Positions 1-4,975 of a stretch of 5,410 nucleotides of DNA are shown here, piece by piece. Positions within the stretch are counted from its first letter, which is position 1; each line of letters opens with the position of its first letter. The stretch comes from an uncultured Oscillospiraceae bacterium (GTDB taxonomy: Bacteria; Bacillota; Clostridia; Oscillospirales; Oscillospiraceae), in contig CANQZF010000123.1 in assembly GCA_947628265.1 (NCBI GenBank), positions 1 through 5,410 of the forward strand. Direction: 5' to 3'. The notes under the pieces are model-generated. The model had not been told where the DNA came from and ran no database searches. It saw only the letters and a program-made list of their open reading frames with translations. A program made the translations under genes and the position numbers.

Positions 1-2
1 CG

Positions 3-122
3 GAGAGCGAGGACAGGCCATATCCTCCGGAAATCGAGGCCGGGATGCAGGAATCGGGACATGATATCTACATAGACGGCAAGAAGCAGAGAAAGGTGAG
101 GAAAAATGCGCAAGGCCAGTGA
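3..122 (+). CDS. C-terminal fragment of an unidentified protein (5' end outside the window)
   Basis: An open frame enters from the left edge and ends at TGA 120-122, giving 39 residues. The tail is hydrophilic: a Pro/Glu-containing stretch (PYPPEIEAG) is followed by a basic end (GKKQRKVRKNAQGQ). The other two forward frames stop at about 60-75, so this is the only frame that could carry a gene up to the next start. Its last 17 bases overlap the start of the next gene at 106, the same overlap style used elsewhere in this cassette. No domain can be recognised from so short a piece, and the reading frame could be chance. It is listed because operon packing predicts a gene here. Confidence 0.45.
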   Translation, partial: ESEDRPYPPEIEAGMQESGHDIYIDGKKQRKVRKNAQGQ

Positions 123-459
123 GACGGAAAAGAAAAACAGGGAGCAGCTTTTTAAACTGATGCGGGAATACCCGGATCTGCCCGTGATTCCTATGGTTAG
201 CTATGAAGTTGTGGCTGACGATGACTGTCCCTATTGGAAAGGGAGTTGGGGCAGCGCAAAGCTCGGCGCTTACATCGTGGGCTATATGCGCATTTACTTC
301 CGCGAGGATGACGCAGACGATATGGAGGACGTGCTGAATCATACGACTACCGGGCGGGATTGGTATGACGCCCCTGAAGATGAGGTGACGTCCGCCTACC
401 AAAATCTCCCGTGGACGGAGTGCATCGTCGCCTATATCGATTTGCCGGAGGTGGAGTAA
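106..459 (+). CDS. Acidic hypothetical protein, Firmicute phage/mobile-element type
   Basis: This 117-aa protein begins at an ATG preceded by AGGTGAGG at 94-101, a good ribosome binding site. Residues 1-20 are basic and probably helical. They are followed by DLPVIPMVSYEVVADDD (24-40), an aromatic patch CPYWKGSWGS (41-50), an acidic run REDDADDMED (66-75), and a hydrophobic C-terminal strand LPWTECIVAYIDL (101-113). There is no signal peptide or membrane segment, so it is likely cytosolic. From memory, proteins with the same order of motifs (a PVIPMV-type start, a YW-GSWGS patch, an LPW..AIV.YI end) are common uncharacterised neighbours of YopX-type genes in Firmicute phages. No function is known to me. 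The gene overlaps the preceding frame by 17 bases and lies 5 bases before the YopX-family gene. Confidence 0.82.
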   Translation: MRKASETEKKNREQLFKLMREYPDLPVIPMVSYEVVADDDCPYWKGSWGSAKLGAYIVGYMRIYFREDDADDMEDVLNHTTTGRDWYDAPEDEVTSAYQNLPWTECIVAYIDLPEVE

Positions 460-464
460 GGGAA

Positions 465-890
465 GTGGAGCGTGAGATTATATTCAGGGGCAAGCTACTG
501 GATGGCGGCGGATGGGTGGAAGGGTGTTTGCTGTCCTTTCAGGATGGGGAGATAAACCGCAACAGGAGCTTTATCATCCCATTTGTAGGATGTGTTCATT
601 ACGGTTATGGGTCATACGATTTTGGCAATTTTGTCGAAGTTGATCCCGTTACCGTGGGACAGTATACGGGGAGGGACATGCGGGGCGTGAGGCTCTTTGA
701 CGGGGATATCATCCGCCGCGATGACGGCATGGTCTTCTGGGTCGCGTGGTCAAACACGTATCTGACGTGGGAGGCTCGTAAAGTGGGAGCGCGTGGCAGC
801 TGGTGTCTGGATGTCGTGCTCTCCATAGGGCCGTGCGAGATCATAGGGAATATTTGGGATACACCGGAGCTTTTGGAGGTGAGGAAATGA
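465..890 (+). CDS. YopX family protein
   Basis: This 141-aa protein shows the YopX family pattern (first named in Bacillus subtilis phage SPbeta) from end to end. The N-terminus REIIFRGK is followed by GGWVEG (residues 3-20). The centre has VDPVTVGQYTGRDMRG followed by LFDGDII (59-83), matching the usual VDPxTVGQYTGLxDKxGxxIYEGDII. The end is CEIIGNIWDTPELLE (124-138). I place the start at GTG 465, with GGAG at 453-456 spaced 8 bases away, because it gives the family's usual M-x-REIxFRGK opening. A longer reading from ATG 411 would add 18 residues that lie inside the previous gene and match nothing. The function is unknown; the family is soluble and common in phage accessory regions. Its stop overlaps the next start as ATGA. 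Confidence 0.93.
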   Translation: MEREIIFRGKLLDGGGWVEGCLLSFQDGEINRNRSFIIPFVGCVHYGYGSYDFGNFVEVDPVTVGQYTGRDMRGVRLFDGDIIRRDDGMVFWVAWSNTYLTWEARKVGARGSWCLDVVLSIGPCEIIGNIWDTPELLEVRK

Positions 891-1435
891 AAAAGTGCGG
901 GGATTGCGACAAGCTTGACAGGGAACGCTGTTATCCCACAGCGCCGCCTAAATATGACTGCAAAATCACGGGGCAATGCCATCGTCTCGACGACGTATGC
1001 GATGTGAAGGAAGAGATGGACAAGCAGAACGGTTTTGTTATGGACATAAATGTCCCCGGCAAGCCCCTGAGCGAGTGGACGTTGGGGGAGGCCCAGGCGT
1101 TTTGCAGGGAGCGGGTAAAGAGCAGGGACTGGGGCGAATTTGGCAAAGAGTGTGAGGATTGCCTTTTGAATGGGGTATGCGCCCTCCCCGTCGAAGAATG
1201 GAATCGGAGCCGTCTTACGGAACACGAGATCGCCACTATGCGGGTGTTTGGGGGCAGATGGGTAAGCCGGGACGCCTTCGACGAAGCGGATGTGATGCTG
1301 TGGGCGGATAAGCCGGAATTTAATGAAGGGGTTTACAGCCCGTCCAAAATCGGTAGTGGGCTCGCCAGCTGTAGGGCCAAGTTTTTCCCCAGTGTACATC
1401 CCGGCGAGTGCATCAGATTGGAGGAAGCGAAGTGA
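887..1435 (+). CDS. Cys-rich hypothetical protein, possible zinc-binding, multi-module
   Basis: This 182-aa protein starts at the ATG in the ATGA overlap with the YopX gene, with GGAGG at 875-879 spaced 7 bases. The same frame stays open upstream to about 803, but that part lies inside YopX and has no matching ribosome binding site. Three parts are visible. Residues 4-38 hold six cysteines (C4, C7, C15, C25, C31, C38). Residues 63-104 form a TLGEAQAFC...CEDC.....C...P..W segment (C73, C89, C92, C98) that looks like a small metal-binding knuckle. Residues 119-182 read FGGRWVSRD...LWADKPEF... and end FPSVHPGECI. From memory, the last two parts recur as modules in Firmicute phage proteins of unknown role. 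Metal binding is inferred from Cys spacing only. The stop overlaps the next gene's GTG. Confidence 0.83.
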   Translation: MKKCGDCDKLDRERCYPTAPPKYDCKITGQCHRLDDVCDVKEEMDKQNGFVMDINVPGKPLSEWTLGEAQAFCRERVKSRDWGEFGKECEDCLLNGVCALPVEEWNRSRLTEHEIATMRVFGGRWVSRDAFDEADVMLWADKPEFNEGVYSPSKIGSGLASCRAKFFPSVHPGECIRLEEAK

Positions 1436-2199
1436 AAAGAAATAATATACAGCCTACATGCTTTAATTGCAGATACATATATACGATAACCAAAGAGCCG
1501 TGCTTCAACTGTGAAAACCCTGGGCCGGGAGAGAAGCGTATGCGGTACTGGAGCAAACAGAGGTGGTGGCAGTCAATGACGCTGAAATGCATACTGGCCG
1601 CGCTGATTGCCGTGGCCTTGCTGGTGGCGTATGTGCTGTCGGGAGCCTCCGCGGCCAGGGCGGCGGGGCCGGAGGAACTGCTGGTAAGGCAGGAGGAGGT
1701 CCACGCGGCGGCGGAGCTTCTGCGGGAGCTGGGCGTTTCGGAGGACTCTGATGGCATAAAGGCGCTTCAGGAGGAGTGGTGGCGGTGTCAGGCGCGGCTT
1801 TACCCCCGGTATACCGAGGAGGAGGTCGTGATGCTGGCAAAGCTCATGTGGGGCGAGGCCAGGGGCATCGAGAGCAAGACGGAAGTGGCCTGTGTGGGCT
1901 GGGCGGTCTGTAACCGGGTGGACGATCAGCCGGAGCCGGTGACGGTCCGGTATGTGATCACAGTGCCCAACCGGTTCTGTTACAGCGAATCCTTTCCCGT
2001 GCGAGAAGACCTTTTATGGCTGGCGCGGGATGTGCTGGAACGGTGGACCATGGAGAGCCTGGGCTGTCCGTGCGCCGGACGGGTGCTCCCCAGCGATTAC
2101 AGATGGTTTGTGGGGCGTGACGGGCGCAATCGGTTCAGGAACGCCTATAAGGGCGGGGAGCAGTGGGATTACTCCCTGCCGAGCCCCTATGAGAGCTGA
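1432..2199 (+). CDS. Membrane-anchored SleB-type cell wall hydrolase with Cys-rich N-terminal leader
   Basis: The protein is 255 aa read from GTG 1432, which overlaps the previous stop and has GGAGG at 1420-1424 spaced 7 bases. Residues 10-27 carry two CFNC motifs. A membrane segment follows at about 54-75 (CILAALIAVALLVAYVLSG), then a Glu-rich, probably helical stretch (80-120). Residues 128-255 match the SleB/Hydrolase_2 family of lytic transglycosylase-like enzymes: MLAKLMWGEARGIES (134-148) with the catalytic-type Glu142, then the VGWAVCNRV strand (155-163), and a C-terminal WFVGRDGRNRFRNAY (225-239). It should act on peptidoglycan outside the membrane, as lysis enzyme, local wall remodeler or entry factor. 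An in-frame ATG at 1540, with GGGAG at 1527-1531 spaced 8 bases, would give a 219-aa form lacking the Cys leader, so two products are possible. The hydrolase call is firm; the start is less so. Confidence 0.87.
   Translation: MKRNNIQPTCFNCRYIYTITKEPCFNCENPGPGEKRMRYWSKQRWWQSMTLKCILAALIAVALLVAYVLSGASAARAAGPEELLVRQEEVHAAAELLRELGVSEDSDGIKALQEEWWRCQARLYPRYTEEEVVMLAKLMWGEARGIESKTEVACVGWAVCNRVDDQPEPVTVRYVITVPNRFCYSESFPVREDLLWLARDVLERWTMESLGCPCAGRVLPSDYRWFVGRDGRNRFRNAYKGGEQWDYSLPSPYES
1527..1542 (+). promoter_or_regulatory. Possible internal ribosome binding site and start within the hydrolase gene
   Basis: GGGAG at 1527-1531 lies 8 bases before an in-frame ATG at 1540. Starting here gives MRYWSKQRWWQSMTLK followed by the hydrophobic segment, which is a typical positively charged signal/anchor start. 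The upstream 36 codons (AT-rich, two CFNC motifs) would then be a separate leader read from GTG 1432. Both starts have good spacing, so the sequence alone does not decide between a fusion protein and dual initiation. Confidence 0.45.
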
Positions 2200-2210
2200 G
2201 ACGGAAAAGC

Positions 2211-2234
2211 GAGCTTGACGGCACCGATAAGCTT
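2211..2234. repeat. Short imperfect inverted repeat between hydrolase and radical SAM genes
   Basis: AGCTT at 2212-2216 pairs with AAGCT at 2229-2233. The pairing can extend inward by one G-U pair and, past an A-A mismatch, by CG/CG around a GCAC loop. It sits in the 53-base gap before the radical SAM gene, a few bases ahead of that gene's AAAGGAGAG ribosome binding site (2238-2246). No T run follows, so it is not an intrinsic terminator; it could be a processing or translation-control hairpin, or chance. Confidence 0.3.
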
Positions 2235-2252
2235 CAGAAAGGAGAGTGACAC

Positions 2253-3119
2253 ATGATTATTCAATCGCTCTCTGTGGTCGTCCCCACGGAGAGGTGTATC
2301 AATGACTGCGAATTTTGCGTGGCGCACATGCACGACGAAAAATACCCGAATCAGCTGGACCAGAATAAGCCCTTTTACGATCTGTACCAGCGGGATTACA
2401 TCAAGCGGCTGGAGTTCGCCAGGGACAACGGATGCAATACGGTGATGCTGACGGGCAACGGAGAACCCCAGCAGAACAGGGCGTTTTTGGAGAAATTCGG
2501 GACGCTGAACGCCGGCCTTGAGCGGCCCTTCCGCTGGATCGAGATGCAGACAACCGGAACCTTGCTGGACGACGGCTATCTCCGGTTCCTGCGGAACCAT
2601 GTGGGCGTGACCACCATCTCCCTGTCTTTGAACTCCTTCAACAACAACGAAAACGCCATGACCTGCCGCATGAAAAAGCCGGTGGACATCGGATGGCTGT
2701 GTCAGGAGATCAAGCGGTATGACTTTAACCTGCGTCTCTCCATCAACCTGACAAAAGCGTTCCGGTACTATACGCCGGAGGAGATCATGGAACACGCCAG
2801 GTTTGCGCTGGGCGCTGACCAGATCACCTTCCGGGTGCTCTATACTTCCGGCGGCGATACGCCGCAGGATCAATGGATAGAGGCCAACGGGGCCAGGAGT
2901 GAATTTATTCAGGATATCCGCCAGTATATCAAGGAGAAGGGCACCCCCTTGGGGGAGCTGGAATTTGGAGGGATCAAGTATGCCCTGTTCGGTATGAGTA
3001 CGGTGCTGGATGACGACTGTATGGCAAAGACGCCGAAGAGGGAATATAAATATCTGATCCTCCGGCCCAACTGCAAGCTGTACAGTCAGTGGGACGACCC
3101 GGCGAGCCTTATTTTCTGA
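2253..3119 (+). CDS. Radical SAM protein of unknown substrate
   Basis: This 288-aa protein begins at an ATG with AAAGGAGAG at 2238-2246. The radical SAM cluster motif C15-x3-C19-x2-C22 (ERCINDCEFC) lies near the N-terminus, as usual; it binds a 4Fe-4S cluster that cleaves S-adenosylmethionine. Other family features follow: TGNGEP (67-72, the GGEP-type SAM amino-group motif), IEMQTTGTLL (96-105, like the ETNGTLL strand of QueE and activating enzymes), SLSLNS (123-128) and LRLSINLTK (160-168). Two more cysteines, C256 (DDDCM) and C274 (RPNCKLYSQW), lie at the C-terminus. They are too few to argue for a full second cluster without other ligands. The length fits a plain radical SAM core with a short tail and no known accessory domain. 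The substrate cannot be named. It lies 15 bases before the helicase-like gene, suggesting co-expression. Confidence 0.93.
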   Translation: MIIQSLSVVVPTERCINDCEFCVAHMHDEKYPNQLDQNKPFYDLYQRDYIKRLEFARDNGCNTVMLTGNGEPQQNRAFLEKFGTLNAGLERPFRWIEMQTTGTLLDDGYLRFLRNHVGVTTISLSLNSFNNNENAMTCRMKKPVDIGWLCQEIKRYDFNLRLSINLTKAFRYYTPEEIMEHARFALGADQITFRVLYTSGGDTPQDQWIEANGARSEFIQDIRQYIKEKGTPLGELEFGGIKYALFGMSTVLDDDCMAKTPKREYKYLILRPNCKLYSQWDDPASLIF

Positions 3120-3134
3120 GCGGGGTGGCCTTGC

Positions 3135-4340
3135 ATGGTTGTAAACGTATGTGACGCCATCATGGGGAGCGGCAAGACGGAATCGGCCATTACGCTGATC
3201 CGAGAGGACGCGGAGCACCGGTATATCTTCATCACGCCGTATCTGACGGAGGTGGAGCGCGTCAAGAAAAGCTGTGACAACAGGGACTTCAAAAGCCCTC
3301 AGAACAGGGGGCTGGGGAAGCTGAATGACCTGCACGTCCTGTTGGCGGGCGGCGAGAACATCGCCAGCACCCACGCGCTTTTTGAGACGTATAACGACCA
3401 GACTATTGAGCTGATTCGGAACGGCAATTACAGGCTGATCCTGGATGAGGTTTTTCAGGCGGTGCAGATCGTCCCGATCTCTCCGGCGGACTTGAGGATG
3501 CTCCGTGGGAACATGATGTATGTGGACGACAAGCTCCGCGTCCATTGGGTAGGGGACAGCTACGAGGGGCGGTTTGAGGATTTACGGGACATGTGCATGA
3601 CCGGAAATGTGATCCTCTACAACGACTGCCTCCTGCTGTGGAAGTTTCCCGTAGAGGTTTTTCAGGCGTTTGACGAGGTTATCATCCTGACCTATATGTT
3701 CGACGCCCAGGTGCAAAAGTACTATTTTGACGTGAACGGCATCGAGGTCAGGAAAATCGGCACGGTCTGCGATGAGGGTGTGTACCGCTTTTCTGCGGAG
3801 CAGCATACGCCGCTCTACATCAAGGACATCCCCGTGAAGGTGCATGTGGTGGACGACCAGAAGCTCAATAAGATCGGGGAGCCGTATACAAGCCTGTCGG
3901 TGAGCTGGTACAGAGGAGCCAAGGGGACGCCGGGGCAACCCCTGCTCCGGCAGCTCCAAGGGAACCTGGTGAATTTATTCCGCAACAAATACGCCTCCCC
4001 CACGGACAAGAATCTTTGGACGACCTTCAAGGACTTTATGGAGCCGCTGAAGGGGAAGGGGTATACAAAGGGCTTTGTTTCCTGCAATGTGCGGGCGACC
4101 AACGCCTACAGGGACAGGGACAAGCTGGCCTATTGCGTCAATATCTACTACAACCCGCTTTTGAAGGGGTATTTTCAGGAGCAGGGGGTAGAGGTCAGGG
4201 AGGACGAATATGCCCTGAGCGAGATGATCCAGTGGGTGTGGCGCTCGGCTATCCGGGACGGGCACGAAATTTGGATTTATATTCCCAGCCGGCGTATGAG
4301 GGAACTGTTTTGCGGGTGGCTTAACAGCCTTGCCGCGTAA
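3135..4340 (+). CDS. Compact SF2-like helicase/NTPase (phage DEAD-box-like type)
   Basis: This 401-aa protein starts at an ATG with GGGGTGG at 3122-3128. The Walker A motif MGSGKT is at residues 10-15, directly after the first strand, so little precedes the ATPase core. FITPYLTEVERV (32-43) fits motif Ia, STHALF (79-84) a motif Ib-like segment, and LILDEV (101-106, D104/E105) the Walker B/DEAD-type motif II. IILTYMFDAQ (183-192) sits where motif III belongs. Near the C-terminus, ALSEMIQWVWRSAIRDG (360-376) supplies a motif VI-like Q...R...R arrangement, and IYIPSRRMRELF (381-392) follows. Both RecA-like halves therefore appear present and the gene is full length. Known relatives, from memory, are phage and mobile-element helicases of undefined role. 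The nucleic acid it acts on, RNA or DNA, is not shown by the sequence. It probably shares an operon with the radical SAM gene. Confidence 0.85.
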   Translation: MVVNVCDAIMGSGKTESAITLIREDAEHRYIFITPYLTEVERVKKSCDNRDFKSPQNRGLGKLNDLHVLLAGGENIASTHALFETYNDQTIELIRNGNYRLILDEVFQAVQIVPISPADLRMLRGNMMYVDDKLRVHWVGDSYEGRFEDLRDMCMTGNVILYNDCLLLWKFPVEVFQAFDEVIILTYMFDAQVQKYYFDVNGIEVRKIGTVCDEGVYRFSAEQHTPLYIKDIPVKVHVVDDQKLNKIGEPYTSLSVSWYRGAKGTPGQPLLRQLQGNLVNLFRNKYASPTDKNLWTTFKDFMEPLKGKGYTKGFVSCNVRATNAYRDRDKLAYCVNIYYNPLLKGYFQEQGVEVREDEYALSEMIQWVWRSAIRDGHEIWIYIPSRRMRELFCGWLNSLAA

Positions 4341-4353
4341 TACTACTTGTTTT

Positions 4354-4417
4354 ACAGCGTCAATAGCGATTGGTGTGCGTTGTGTGAGTGATGGAGAGGG
4401 AACTTTATTGACGCGGT
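4354..4417. repeat. Spaced inverted repeat (12-base arms, one mismatch) in the gap after the helicase gene
   Basis: The left arm 4354-4365 (ACAGCGTCAATA) and right arm 4406-4417 (TATTGACGCGGT) are reverse complements at 11 of 12 positions, including a perfect 9-base core. The 40 bases between them are G/T-rich. The pair occupies most of the only intergenic gap longer than 55 bases here (4341-4433). The right arm ends 3 bases before the AAAGGAGG ribosome binding site of the next gene. It could be a two-site operator, or an RNA stem that brings the ribosome binding site close to a hairpin. There is no T run, so a terminator is unlikely. Confidence 0.6.
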
Positions 4418-4420
4418 GCG

Positions 4421-4428
4421 AAAGGAGG
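4421..4428 (+). promoter_or_regulatory. Strong ribosome binding site for the 65-aa Cys-rich gene
   Basis: AAAGGAGG lies 5 bases before ATG 4434 and is the closest match to the anti-Shine-Dalgarno consensus in the window. It fixes the start at 4434 and argues against the GTG at 4416, which lies upstream of it. Confidence 0.75.
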
Positions 4429-4433
4429 ACAGC

Positions 4434-4631
4434 ATGGACACCGCACGAAAGGACTGTATCTGGCATGAACAGTGCGGCTCGGAGTGCCAGGGGGGATGTG
4501 AGGACTATTCCCCCGCGGATGAGTCGGAAAACAACGAGGCGTTTTATCGGAACGTTCTGGAGGAGAACGCCCAGGAATATCAAAAGGTGATCCGCGACTT
4601 TGAGGACGGGAGTGGTGACGATGAACCGTGA
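4434..4631 (+). CDS. Small Cys-rich acidic hypothetical protein
   Basis: This 65-aa protein starts at ATG 4434 behind a near-perfect AAAGGAGG. Four cysteines cluster at the N-terminus (C8, C14, C18, C22), reading DCIWHEQCGSECQGGCEDYSP; with His11 this looks like a small metal-binding knuckle. The remainder (30-65) is strongly acidic and probably helical (NEAFYRNVLEENAQEYQKVI), ending DFEDGSGDDEP. There is no membrane segment. From memory, similar small proteins with a C...C...C...C.DYSP start accompany other Firmicute phage accessory genes, without known function. Metal binding is inferred from spacing only. Its last 11 bases overlap the start of the next gene, so the two are probably translationally coupled. 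It is the first gene after the inverted-repeat gap and may open a new transcription unit. Confidence 0.8.
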   Translation: MDTARKDCIWHEQCGSECQGGCEDYSPADESENNEAFYRNVLEENAQEYQKVIRDFEDGSGDDEP

Positions 4632-4959
4632 AAACCGCAGGGCTTTTCAGAAGAAGCTCAGAGACAAGACCGCCCGTGCTTATGCGGCGGCCCATCGGAA
4701 GAATCTCGGCAACGCCATCAATGATTTTATTCGGGACGGAGACCTTGTGACCCTGAATGTGGAGCAGATCATGGGGCATAAGGGGTATTCCCGGATGCAA
4801 GCGCATTATTGCGCGTTTGTGGAGTCCAGCCGCGGGAAAGTCTTTGTCGCGCACCCGTGCCACCCACGGGCCGACGGATTTTCGGCTGTCGTAGGACTGG
4901 AGGGCGTAGACTGGACATTCTGGTATGGCGATTTGCTGAAAGTGGAAAAATCAGACTGA
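4621..4959 (+). CDS. Hypothetical protein, basic helix plus beta-rich domain
   Basis: This 112-aa protein is placed at ATG 4621, with GGGAG at 4608-4612 spaced 8 bases; in-frame GTGs at 4612 and 4615 are possible but poorly spaced. Residues 1-29 are strongly basic (RENRR, KKLRDK, RKN) and probably helical. Residues 41-110 look like a small beta barrel: DLVTLNVEQI, then AFVESSRGKVFVAH, then VDWTFWYGDLLKV at the end. This outline (a GDLVTLNV start, an FVESxxxxVF centre, a WxFWxGDLIKV end) is familiar to me from small uncharacterised Firmicute phage proteins; the SH3-like guess is mine. The basic N-terminus would suit nucleic acid binding, but nothing proves it. The gene overlaps the previous one by 11 bases and lies 16 bases before the next. 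Confidence 0.8.
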   Translation: MNRENRRAFQKKLRDKTARAYAAAHRKNLGNAINDFIRDGDLVTLNVEQIMGHKGYSRMQAHYCAFVESSRGKVFVAHPCHPRADGFSAVVGLEGVDWTFWYGDLLKVEKSD

Positions 4960-4975
4960 GGAGGATGGATAGGCC

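Noticed and set aside
411..464. N-terminal extension of the YopX protein from ATG 411
   Set aside because: The extra 18 residues lie inside the preceding gene and do not match the family, whereas GTG 465 gives the expected start with a well-spaced GGAG.
605..1399. Long minus-strand open frame (264 codons) opposite the YopX and Cys-rich genes
   Set aside because: It lies opposite two well-supported plus-strand genes with good ribosome binding sites, and its translation shows no recognisable motif; it is a GC-driven shadow.
2215..2243. TTGACG as a -35 promoter element before the radical SAM gene
   Set aside because: No TATAAT-like -10 hexamer lies 16-18 bases downstream; that position falls on the ribosome binding site. 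The TTGACG at 4408 fails in the same way.
2946..2957. CCCCC-TT-GGGGG hairpin-like palindrome
   Set aside because: It lies inside the radical SAM coding region, with a loop too short to form well and no T run; it encodes ordinary Thr-Pro-Leu-Gly residues.
2187..3545. Very long minus-strand open frame (452 codons) opposite the radical SAM gene
   Set aside because: The plus strand carries an unmistakable radical SAM enzyme and the helicase start. The minus translation is rich in Val, His, Gln and Arg with no domain, typical of an antisense shadow of a GC-rich gene.
4330..4590. 86-codon plus-strand frame starting at the end of the helicase gene
   Set aside because: It runs through the inverted-repeat gap and overlaps the 65-aa Cys gene in another frame. 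It has no ribosome binding site of its own, and its Arg/Thr-rich composition looks non-coding.
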